Positions 1 through 6,036 of a DNA stretch of 6,036 nt are shown piece after piece. The notes beneath the pieces were generated by a model, which was not told the DNA's origin, did not search any database, and saw only the letters and a program-made list of their open reading frames with translations. This DNA comes from Pseudomonadota bacterium (GTDB lineage Bacteria; Pseudomonadota; Gammaproteobacteria; Burkholderiales; Methylophilaceae), in the NCBI GenBank assembly GCA_023459535.1, contig JAEWTK010000228.1, positions 1 to 6,036 of the forward strand, in the 5' to 3' direction. Position 1 is the first letter of the stretch. Every line of letters begins with the position of its first letter. A program made the translations under genes and the position numbers.

Positions 1-520
1 CCGTTTGACTGAGCAGAATGTCAAACACGTGACCTTGATCCTGCCTGACGGCACCGAATATCAGCAAAAGGGCAAATTGAATTTTGCCGCCAGCCAGATT
101 GACCCTTTGCTGGGAACGCAGCAGTTAAGAGCTACTTTTGAAAATAATGACCAAGTGTTGCTCCCCGGCCAGTTTGTACGTGCCAGAGTCACAACCGGCC
201 AGCGCGATGGTGTTTTTCTGCTACCGCAGACCGCGATTAGTAGTTCTGATCAGGGTAGATTCGTCTATGTCGTCAACGAGAACAATGAGGCGACGGTACG
301 GCCGGTTGTAGTCGGTGATTGGGTCGGCAAAGACTGGATTGTGCTGGAAGGCTTGAACGCCGGCGACAAGGTCATTATTGATAACATTATCAAATTGCGT
401 CCGGGTGCTGTCGTCGCTCCCAATATCGCAGGAGAGAAACCTGAAGGTGCTCCGGCGCCGAATGCAAAAGAAGCGGGGCCTGAGAAGTCCTCTGGGCTTT
501 TGTCTACCAAACAGGCTTAA
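1..520 (+). CDS. RND efflux periplasmic adaptor subunit (membrane fusion protein, HlyD/AcrA family), 5'-truncated
   Basis: This is the C-terminal 172 residues of a periplasmic adaptor, read from base 2. The frame is open to the left edge, so the true start, the signal or lipid-anchor sequence and the lipoyl and hairpin domains lie outside the window (AcrA-type adaptors are usually about 370-400 aa, so roughly half is missing). Visible residues 1-70 fit the beta-barrel domain, with a DPLLGT...LRATFEN segment (34-48) and LLPGQFVRARV (53-63), the family signature. Residues 71-138 fit the membrane-proximal domain: LLPQTAI (73-79), FVYVV (87-91), LEGLNAGDKV (115-124) and LRPGAVV (132-138), all closely like AcrA. 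The tail, about 139-172, is rich in Pro, Ala, Gly, Lys and Glu and is probably disordered. An internal TTG at base 5 is not a credible start because it falls inside the beta-barrel. The gene ends in TAA 12 bp before the permease. Role by family: it bridges permease and outer membrane channel. Family assignment is firm; the substrate is unknown. Confidence 0.93.
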   Translation, partial: RLTEQNVKHVTLILPDGTEYQQKGKLNFAASQIDPLLGTQQLRATFENNDQVLLPGQFVRARVTTGQRDGVFLLPQTAISSSDQGRFVYVVNENNEATVRPVVVGDWVGKDWIVLEGLNAGDKVIIDNIIKLRPGAVVAPNIAGEKPEGAPAPNAKEAGPEKSSGLLSTKQA

Positions 521-523
521 GCC

Positions 524-527
524 GGAG
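524..527 (+). promoter_or_regulatory. Ribosome binding site of the RND permease gene
   Basis: A GGAG lies five bases before the ATG at 533, within the 12-bp gap after the adaptor stop codon. It supports this ATG, which also gives the standard RND N-terminus (short polar stretch, then FITRPIFASV). The short gap leaves no room for a separate promoter, so the adaptor and permease are most likely co-transcribed. Confidence 0.7.
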
Positions 528-532
528 TTATC

Positions 533-3500
533 ATGACCAGATTTTTCATTACACGACCGATTTTCGCCTCGGTCCTTTCTATCGTCATCGTGCTGGCCGG
601 CCTGGCTGCGGCGATGAAGCTGCCGATTGCCCAATACCCGCAGATTGCACCACCGACCGTGATGATTACGGCCTCTTATCCGGGAGCCAGTGCGGAGACT
701 TTGTCCAAGACGGTAGCGGCACCCATAGAAGAGCAGTTGAGTGGTGTCGAAAACCTGCTCTACTTCAATTCCAGTGCCGATTCCAGCGGCACTCTGACGA
801 TTACTGCCACCTTTGAAGTTGGTACTGATGCTGACCAGGCAACTTTTAACGTCAGTAACCGGGTCAATATTGCCTTGCCCAGATTACCGGACGATGTCCG
901 CCGTAATGGGCTGGTGGTGCAGAAACGTTCCAACGATCTCCTGCTGGTTGCCATGTTGACTTCGCCGGATGGTACCTTCGATCCATTGTATCTGAGCAAC
1001 TATGCCACGCTAAATGTACTGGACGAATTGAAGCGTATTCAGGGCGTAGGGGATGCGACTGTGTTCGGTGCGCAGGATTACTCCATGCGTATCTGGTTGC
1101 GTCCTGACAAGATGGCACAGCTCGGAGTAACAACCTCGGATATTTCACGCGCCATCCAGGCACAGAATGCGCAGTATGCTGCCGGCAAGATCGGCCAGGA
1201 CCCCTCACCCAGCGATCAGCAGATTGTCTATACCGTGACGGCAAAGGGTCGACTGCTTGATCCGACGGAGTTTGGCAATATCATTTTGCGGGCTGACGGG
1301 CCGCGTGGTGTGTTGTATCTGAAGGATGTCGCTCGTGTTGAGCTTGGCTCCCAGAATTACAACATCCGGACTACATTGAACGGCAAACCTGGCGTGGCGG
1401 TAGGTACTTTCCTGCAGACTGGAGCCAATGCGCTGGATACCGCCGAGGCAATCAAGGCCAAGATGGAGGAACTGAAGAAGCGATTCCCTTCCGGTATGGA
1501 TTATGCCGTTCCTTACGATACTAGCGATTTCGTCAAGTCCTCTATCGGGGAAGTGCTTAAAACCCTGGGTGAGGCCATGATCCTGGTGATCCTGGTGGTT
1601 TTCCTGTTCCTGCAAAGTGGGCGTGCCACCCTGATTCCGATCATCGCTGTGCCAATTTCTTTGATCGGTACTTTTGCCGGTCTGTGGATGTTCGGATTCT
1701 CTATCAATACGCTGACGCTTTTTGCCATGGTGTTGTCCATCGGTATCGTTGTTGATGATGCGATTGTGGTGCTGGAGAATGTCGAGCGTCTGATGAAGGA
1801 AGAAAAATTGTCGCCACTGAATGCGGCAATCAAATCCATGCAGCAGGTTTCCGGTGCTGTAGTAGCGATTGTGCTGGTTCTCTGTGCGGTATTCGTGCCG
1901 GTGGCTTTCCTTGGGGGTATTGCTGGGGAGTTGTACAGACAGTTCGCTGTGACGGTTGCGGTTGCTGTCGTATTGTCCGGTGTTGTCGCCTTGACCTTGA
2001 CTCCTGCGCTCTGTGCATTGCTGCTCAAACATGCTCACGGCGAATCCAGGTTTTTTGCGCCATTCAACCGTTTTTTTGAGGGGCTGACGCATTTCTATAC
2101 TGGCGTCGTTGGCCTTACCTTAAGGCACATGATTATCGGTACGATTGCCTTTGTCGGCATTATCGGGGTGGTCGTTTATTTGCTTAAAGCTGTGCCCGGT
2201 AGTTTTGTGCCGCCTGAAGATCAGGGTTATGTGATTACTGCATTTGTTCTGCCTGATGGCGCAACGCTTAATCGCACTGCCAAGACCACGGAAGCTGTGC
2301 GCGCCGAAATTGCCAAAGATCCGGCGGTCGCAACCCAGTTCATTATCAATGGCATGGACCTGATTGGCGGAGGTAACAAGACCAGTGCCGGCACCATGTT
2401 TGTTCGTCTGAAAGACTGGGATGAACGTACGGCGACGGCAGATGATGTCGTCAAGAAATTGTTCGGGCTTGGCATGAGTCAGCCTGATGGCCTGGCTTTT
2501 GCATTCAACCCTCCAGCGATTCGCGGACTGGGTAGCTCTGGCGGTTTTGAGCTCTACATCCAGGCACGTGGCGATTCCGATGCGGCGCGTTTGTCCAGTG
2601 TGACCAACAGTTTTGTCGATGCTCTGATGAAAGAGCCCATGCTGACCGGCATCAACACTTTCTTCCGCCCGACGGTGCCGCAGCTCTATATCGAAGTGGA
2701 TGAAGCCAAGGCGTTGTCGCAAGGCGTGCCGATCGCCGACATTTATGCAACCTTGCAGACCACGATGGGCTCGCTTTATGTCAACGATTTCAACCGTTCA
2801 GGCCGTACCTACCGCGTGCAATTGCAGGCGGAGCCGGAGTTCCGCATGAAGCCGGAGGATCTGGGCAAGGTATACGTGCGAGCGGACAGCGGCATGATGG
2901 TGCCAATGTCCGCGTTGAGCAAGGTGCACAATATCGTCGGTGCAGAGCAACTGGAGCGTTATAACGGCCTCATGGCGGCCAAGGTGCTTGGCAGTGGCGC
3001 TCCCGGAGTGAGTTCGGGAGAGGCCATCCAACTGGTGGAGCAGATTGCCGCCCAAAATCTGCCAGACGATTATCAATTGGCATGGACCGGACAGGCTTAT
3101 CAGGAAAAACGCACTGGCTCGGCAGCGATATTCGCTTTTTCATTCGCCATCATTATGGTGTTCCTGATTCTGGCTGCGCAGTTTGAAACCTGGTCACTGC
3201 CGCTGGCCGTTATCATGGCCGTGCCTTTCGCATTGTGCGGTGCCTTGCTGGCCATTTTCTTCAGAGGCATGCCGAACGACATCTACTTCCAGATCGGTTT
3301 GATTACGTTGATCGGGCTCGCGGCGAAAAACGCCATTCTGATCGTCGAGTTCGCGACACAGAAACTGGAGGAGGGCATGAGTGTTACAGATGCTGCGATT
3401 GAAGCCGCCAGATTGCGTTTCCGTCCGATTGTCATGACTTCCATGGCATTCGTGCTGGGTATTGTGCCGTTGGTGATCGCTACCGGAGCCGGCTCTGCAG

Positions 3501-3661
3501 CACGACGTTCAATGGGTACCGGCGTGTTAGGTGGCATGCTGATGGCAACCTTTATTGCGACAATCTTTATACCGCTGTTCTTCGTCTGGCTAACCCGTAA
3601 GCATGGGCAGATCACCAGGCATAGAGAGCAGCTTGGAAATACCGAAAAGGAAATGGCATGA
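533..3661 (+). CDS. RND multidrug efflux permease, HAE1 (hydrophobe/amphiphile efflux-1) family, AcrB/MexF-like
   Basis: Complete 1042-aa inner-membrane pump, matching the usual 1030-1050 aa. By family, a homotrimer exports amphiphilic drugs, dyes, detergents or solvents in exchange for protons. The N-terminus (MTRFFITRPIFA) and TM1 (about 10-28) precede the first periplasmic porter domain. TM2-TM6 span about 341-498 and TM7 about 533-553. The second periplasmic domain covers about 555-865, and TM8-TM12 about 865-1020. The proton-relay residues are all present: D408 and D409 in VVDDAIVVLENVER (TM4), K932 in AAKNAILIVEF (TM10), and R962 and T969 in RFRPIVMTS (TM11), matching AcrB D407/D408/K940/R971/T978. 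F178 and F623 match AcrB pocket phenylalanines F178 and F628, but AcrB F136, F615 and F617 are replaced by L136, M608 and L610. The segment around 140-230 (LTSPDG, LYLSNYATLNV) reminds me more of MexF/OqxB pumps than of AcrB. The gene overlaps the next by ATGA. Function as a pump is very likely intact; the substrate cannot be read from sequence. Confidence 0.97.
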   Translation: MTRFFITRPIFASVLSIVIVLAGLAAAMKLPIAQYPQIAPPTVMITASYPGASAETLSKTVAAPIEEQLSGVENLLYFNSSADSSGTLTITATFEVGTDADQATFNVSNRVNIALPRLPDDVRRNGLVVQKRSNDLLLVAMLTSPDGTFDPLYLSNYATLNVLDELKRIQGVGDATVFGAQDYSMRIWLRPDKMAQLGVTTSDISRAIQAQNAQYAAGKIGQDPSPSDQQIVYTVTAKGRLLDPTEFGNIILRADGPRGVLYLKDVARVELGSQNYNIRTTLNGKPGVAVGTFLQTGANALDTAEAIKAKMEELKKRFPSGMDYAVPYDTSDFVKSSIGEVLKTLGEAMILVILVVFLFLQSGRATLIPIIAVPISLIGTFAGLWMFGFSINTLTLFAMVLSIGIVVDDAIVVLENVERLMKEEKLSPLNAAIKSMQQVSGAVVAIVLVLCAVFVPVAFLGGIAGELYRQFAVTVAVAVVLSGVVALTLTPALCALLLKHAHGESRFFAPFNRFFEGLTHFYTGVVGLTLRHMIIGTIAFVGIIGVVVYLLKAVPGSFVPPEDQGYVITAFVLPDGATLNRTAKTTEAVRAEIAKDPAVATQFIINGMDLIGGGNKTSAGTMFVRLKDWDERTATADDVVKKLFGLGMSQPDGLAFAFNPPAIRGLGSSGGFELYIQARGDSDAARLSSVTNSFVDALMKEPMLTGINTFFRPTVPQLYIEVDEAKALSQGVPIADIYATLQTTMGSLYVNDFNRSGRTYRVQLQAEPEFRMKPEDLGKVYVRADSGMMVPMSALSKVHNIVGAEQLERYNGLMAAKVLGSGAPGVSSGEAIQLVEQIAAQNLPDDYQLAWTGQAYQEKRTGSAAIFAFSFAIIMVFLILAAQFETWSLPLAVIMAVPFALCGALLAIFFRGMPNDIYFQIGLITLIGLAAKNAILIVEFATQKLEEGMSVTDAAIEAARLRFRPIVMTSMAFVLGIVPLVIATGAGSAARRSMGTGVLGGMLMATFIATIFIPLFFVWLTRKHGQITRHREQLGNTEKEMA
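3647..3652 (+). promoter_or_regulatory. Ribosome binding site of the NodT-type channel gene, inside the permease 3' end
   Basis: AAGGAA sits five bases before the ATG at 3658 and lies within the last codons of the permease. It fixes the start of the outer membrane factor at the ATG that overlaps the permease TGA (ATGA, 3658-3661). The arrangement suggests translational coupling between pump and channel. Confidence 0.65.
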
Positions 3662-5076
3662 AGCCAGGAATAAAAATAATCGGCTACGTATTGTTGACTG
3701 CAATATTGCCAGGCTGCATGTTGATGGGGCCGGATTATCAGCGCCCGGTGTTTTCACTGCCAGCGATATTCATTAGTGATGACGTCGCCGCCGCTGATCA
3801 GGCACCATTGACCGCCGAAAGCCCTTGGTGGGAACTGTATCAGGACCCGGTTCTGAATGACCTGGTTACGCAGGCGTTGGAGAACAATACAGACATCAGG
3901 ATTGCGGTTGCGCGCATTGAGGAGGCCGATGCCTTCTTGCGTGAGGTGGGCGCGGCCCTGTTTCCGCAGGTGGATCTTGATGCCGCTGGTAGCCGTTCTC
4001 GTATTACGCAGCGTGGTGCCAACCCTTTGATCAATGGTGTGAATCCAATCCGTGAAAATTACACTATCCGCTTGGGCGCCTCATATGAACTGGATTTCTG
4101 GGGCAAGCTGCGACGTGCAAAGGAATCGGCCAGAGCCCAGACCATGGCCTCCCGCTATGCGAGAGACACGGTTGCATTGTCGCTATCCGGCCTAGTGGTC
4201 AGTAATTATCTGCAACTGCGCAGTCTGGAGTCGCAAATTGCTTTGTCGGAAGATAGCCTGAGGACGCGGAATGAAAGTCTCGCATTAACCAGAAAACGCC
4301 TCGAAGGCGGTGTTTCTTCTGCGCTGGACGTGCACCAAGCCGAGGTTGCCAGTTCCAATCTGGCAGCCCAGATCGTCGAATTGAAGAGGCTGCGTGCTGT
4401 CAGCCAAAATCAATTGGCCGTGCTGACTGGTCGGCTTGACCTGAGTCTGCCTGTAGGTGATATCAGCCAATTGCCGTTACCGCCATTGCCGCCAGCCGGT
4501 TTACCATCCAACCTGCTTGAGGCGCGTCCGGATGTCCGGCAGGCCGAGCAGGAGTTGGTTGCGCAGAATGCCAATATTGGCGTCGCAAAGGCAGCGCTGT
4601 TTCCCACTATCTCGCTGACAGCCACTTACGGCGGGGAAAGTGCGGAACTTGGCGATGTGCTGAAATCAGCAGCGCGTATCTGGAGCGGCGGGCTTGGGCT
4701 GAATCTGCCCATTTTCAATGCCGGCCGACTCTCCGCCAGGGTGGACCAGGCAACTGCGCAGCAGAAGCAGGCATTGGCCGCGTATGAGGCAAGTGTACGT
4801 ACGGCCTTTCAGGAAGTGAATGATGCGCTGGTGAGCGTACGGCAGAACGCCGAACGCGAAGCGTTGCTCGATAGCAGCAGACAGGCTGCGAAAAAAGCTT
4901 TGGATATCTCTGATAACCGATATAAATCAGGCTACTCGGCCTATATCGATGTGCTGGATTCGCAACGGGTATACAACGATGCGGCGATTGCCTATATCCA
5001 GAGCCGCCAAGCCAGGTTGATTGCAAGTGTTGACCTGTTCAAGGCATTGGGTGGCGGCTGGCAAGACAAATATTAG
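3658..5076 (+). CDS. RND efflux outer membrane channel lipoprotein, NodT/OprM (TolC-like OEP) family
   Basis: Complete 472-aa outer membrane factor, the usual size for NodT/OprM proteins. The N-terminus is a lipoprotein signal: a basic start (K2, K6), a hydrophobic stretch 7-18, and lipobox LPGC with the lipidated Cys at residue 20. It is followed by the typical LMGPDYQRP. Position +2 is Met, not Asp, so sorting to the outer membrane is expected. Proline at lipobox position -2 is unusual. Two outer-membrane-efflux repeats follow. Repeat one (about 60-260) carries SPWWELYQDP (55-64), YELDFWGKLRRA (143-154) and a coiled-coil hairpin. Repeat two (about 285-465) carries EARPDVRQAEQEL (288-300), AALFPTISL (312-320) and YKSGYSAYIDVLDSQR (422-437). 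A proline-rich linker (272-283) lies between them, and the protein ends LFKALGGGWQDKY, near the family's standard ending. By family it forms a trimeric channel across the outer membrane and periplasm, docking on the adaptor encoded two genes upstream. Confidence 0.96.
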   Translation: MKPGIKIIGYVLLTAILPGCMLMGPDYQRPVFSLPAIFISDDVAAADQAPLTAESPWWELYQDPVLNDLVTQALENNTDIRIAVARIEEADAFLREVGAALFPQVDLDAAGSRSRITQRGANPLINGVNPIRENYTIRLGASYELDFWGKLRRAKESARAQTMASRYARDTVALSLSGLVVSNYLQLRSLESQIALSEDSLRTRNESLALTRKRLEGGVSSALDVHQAEVASSNLAAQIVELKRLRAVSQNQLAVLTGRLDLSLPVGDISQLPLPPLPPAGLPSNLLEARPDVRQAEQELVAQNANIGVAKAALFPTISLTATYGGESAELGDVLKSAARIWSGGLGLNLPIFNAGRLSARVDQATAQQKQALAAYEASVRTAFQEVNDALVSVRQNAEREALLDSSRQAAKKALDISDNRYKSGYSAYIDVLDSQRVYNDAAIAYIQSRQARLIASVDLFKALGGGWQDKY

Positions 5077-5083
5077 TCTTCAA

Positions 5084-5095
5084 CGGTCGCGACCG
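5084..5095. repeat. Perfect 12-bp palindrome in the convergent intergenic gap
   Basis: CGGTCGCGACCG is its own reverse complement and lies just after the channel gene's stop codon, in the 57-bp gap between convergent genes. As RNA it could fold only as a 4-bp stem with a CGCG loop, and no T-tract follows on either strand. It may be part of a poor terminator, a protein-binding site, or chance. Function unknown. Confidence 0.35.
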
Positions 5096-5102
5096 GCTAT
5101 CT

Positions 5103-5124
5103 GGCTAATGCCCGTAGCCCGTTT
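5103..5124 (+). terminator. Weak candidate terminator hairpin after the efflux operon
   Basis: GGCTA (5103-5107) pairs with TAGCC (5115-5119) across a 7-base loop, followed by a short CGTTT. The stem is only 5 bp and the T-run only three bases, so this is a marginal intrinsic terminator. It is listed because a convergent gap is where one is expected; Rho-dependent termination is just as plausible. Confidence 0.2.
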
Positions 5125-5133
5125 GCCTGATGA

Positions 5134-6036
5134 TCACTTCTGATTGGTGATGCGCACATGTATCCAGTCATCCTTGATTCCAACCGGTGCTCCCAGTTGC
5201 ACTATTGATGTATGGTACTGCTGGAATAACCGGTAAGTGCCATGCTCTACATACTCGATTCTCGGCAATAGCAAGCTCGGCCAGTTCAGGAGGCCGGGTT
5301 CCATCGGTAGATAGATCGCGGCAAATTTCAGGGCTTGTTCGGAGAGGCAGTTGGTCTTCTTTGTATTTTCCGTTTTAAGGCTGGCATGGCCAAGTTGTAC
5401 CCAAGTGGCCTGCTTGCCGATGATCTTGATGCCGATGTGATTATCGCCATTGGCGGGTTTATTGATACTTCTGATGTTGCCGATAGTCAGTCGTTCCGGC
5501 TGGCCCTCAACAACCAGGCCAACCAGTTTGCCGAGTTTGAGTGTAGATGGCGGCTCGTCGCTGAAAATGACCCCGTAACCGCTACTGCTCTCGTCGCTGA
5601 TCATCCATCGCTCTCTGGTCAGGTCTTCATAAAGCACCGATGGTGCAGTTCTGATTCGGTTGTGGTTTGCCATCCTGTCATCAAGACTGTTTTCTGATTG
5701 TTGTTGTGGCGTGGTGTACAGGTTTTTCGTGATGGATTTCAGCTGGCTGCAGACATCCTGAAAGCCATAACTGACAATTACGCGTTTGATGACCTTTTGT
5801 CGTTCCTCAGAGCGGCGCTGTCGAGTGTAGGCAGTTCTGGACCATTCTGACCGCAGCAGGGTCAGAATCTCCAGTAATTCGCTGCTACTGCCAATTGACT
5901 CCAGGTCGTGCGGTAGATCCCGGTCCAATGCATTGATGTCAGCTTCGATTCTGGCGGAGAACTGAACGGTGTCCCAATACCGGCAGCCGGGGTGAGGTTC
6001 AAACAGGCGGATACGCTTGGCGCCATGATCCTGGGT
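5134..6036 (-). CDS. PilZ-like domain protein (putative cyclic-di-GMP-binding), 5'-truncated at the window edge
   Basis: The frame stays open from the TGA at 5134-5136 to the right edge, giving the C-terminal 300 residues of a longer protein. A TTG at 5928 could serve as an internal start, but 36 more in-frame codons lie upstream without a stop and read as ordinary protein (RLFEPHPGCRYWDTVQF), so the true start is probably outside. Visible residues 45-120 are charged and probably helical (ELLEILTLLRSEWSRTAY, then an Arg/Lys-rich stretch and GFQDVCSQL). A PilZ-like beta-barrel follows: RERW (141-144), then DESSSGYG (148-155), which fits the PilZ DxSxxG motif, then LKLGKLVGLVV (166-176), LTIGNIRSI (183-191) and HIGIKIIG (200-207). 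The classic RxxxR loop is not clearly present, so c-di-GMP binding is uncertain. The last 90 residues continue with beta-rich sequence, ending IHVRITNQK. No signal peptide or membrane segment is visible, which suggests a cytoplasmic protein. It converges on the efflux operon and is transcribed independently. The resemblance to a betaproteobacterial PilZ-like family is from memory. Confidence 0.72.
   Translation of the reverse strand, partial: TQDHGAKRIRLFEPHPGCRYWDTVQFSARIEADINALDRDLPHDLESIGSSSELLEILTLLRSEWSRTAYTRQRRSEERQKVIKRVIVSYGFQDVCSQLKSITKNLYTTPQQQSENSLDDRMANHNRIRTAPSVLYEDLTRERWMISDESSSGYGVIFSDEPPSTLKLGKLVGLVVEGQPERLTIGNIRSINKPANGDNHIGIKIIGKQATWVQLGHASLKTENTKKTNCLSEQALKFAAIYLPMEPGLLNWPSLLLPRIEYVEHGTYRLFQQYHTSIVQLGAPVGIKDDWIHVRITNQK

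Noticed and set aside
221..634. 137-codon - strand frame spanning the adaptor-permease junction
   Set aside because: It overlaps two clearly real + strand genes and translates to an Arg-rich sequence without motifs.
1205..2092. 295-codon open frame antisense to the permease gene
   Set aside because: It lies wholly within the permease gene on the opposite strand. Its translation is rich in His, Gln, Arg and Ser with no recognisable domain, which is typical of a shadow frame of a strong coding sequence.
2120..2722. 200-codon open frame antisense to the permease gene
   Set aside because: Same reasoning: it is fully inside the well-supported permease, with no family motif and no supporting context.
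5133..5151. ATCAC/GTGAT inverted repeat as a terminator at the 3' end of the PilZ-like gene
   Set aside because: The 5-bp, AT-containing stem lies mostly inside the coding sequence and has no T-tract, so it is probably chance.
5335..5697. 120-codon + strand open frame opposite the PilZ-like gene
   Set aside because: The - strand frame spans the entire region, continues to the window edge and shows a coherent domain pattern. The + strand product resembles no family I know.
5926..5928. TTG as the start codon of the - strand PilZ-like gene
   Set aside because: The reading frame continues upstream without a stop to the window edge and gives plausible protein sequence, so the gene is better treated as 5'-truncated.
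1..6036. A novel multi-gene system (defence, mobile element, CRISPR, biosynthetic cluster)
   Set aside because: Three of the four genes form a standard RND efflux operon and the fourth is a convergent, independent gene. I saw no repeats array, transposase, integrase, toxin-antitoxin pair or RNA gene.

Overview
The window reads as a fragment of a Gram-negative chromosome holding most of a tripartite RND (resistance-nodulation-division) multidrug efflux operon on the + strand. A different, converging gene on the - strand runs off the right edge. Protein features (HAE1-type pump, NodT-type outer membrane lipoprotein, a PilZ-like protein with a 'W..sDES..GYG' core) and a moderate, roughly balanced base composition fit a proteobacterium. 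I would guess a betaproteobacterium, possibly Nitrosomonadales or a methylotroph relative, but this is inference from remembered family resemblance, not a search.

Layout. Positions 1-520 carry the C-terminal half of the periplasmic adaptor (membrane fusion protein), whose start lies off the left edge. Positions 533-3661 carry the complete inner-membrane RND permease (1042 aa), with its proton-relay residues intact. Positions 3658-5076 carry the complete outer membrane channel lipoprotein (472 aa), which overlaps the permease gene by an ATGA junction. Spacing is 12 bp between the first two genes and a 4-bp overlap between the last two, so the three are very likely one transcript. The promoter and any regulator gene must lie left of the window.

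Positions 5077-5133 form a 57-bp convergent intergenic gap containing a perfect 12-bp palindrome and a weak hairpin, but no convincing T-tract terminator. Positions 5134-6036 (- strand) hold the C-terminal 300 codons of a gene open to the right edge. It looks like a PilZ-related (putative cyclic-di-GMP-binding) protein of a kind I associate with betaproteobacteria.

How they work together. The permease takes amphiphilic substrates from the periplasm or inner membrane using the proton gradient. The adaptor bridges it to the NodT/TolC-like channel, giving export directly out of the cell. The convergent PilZ-like gene is not part of this operon, and nothing in the sequence links it functionally to efflux. 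Apart from a substrate-pocket variation in the pump and the poorly characterised PilZ-like protein, this is an ordinary region. I saw no mobile element, CRISPR array, tRNA or rRNA.
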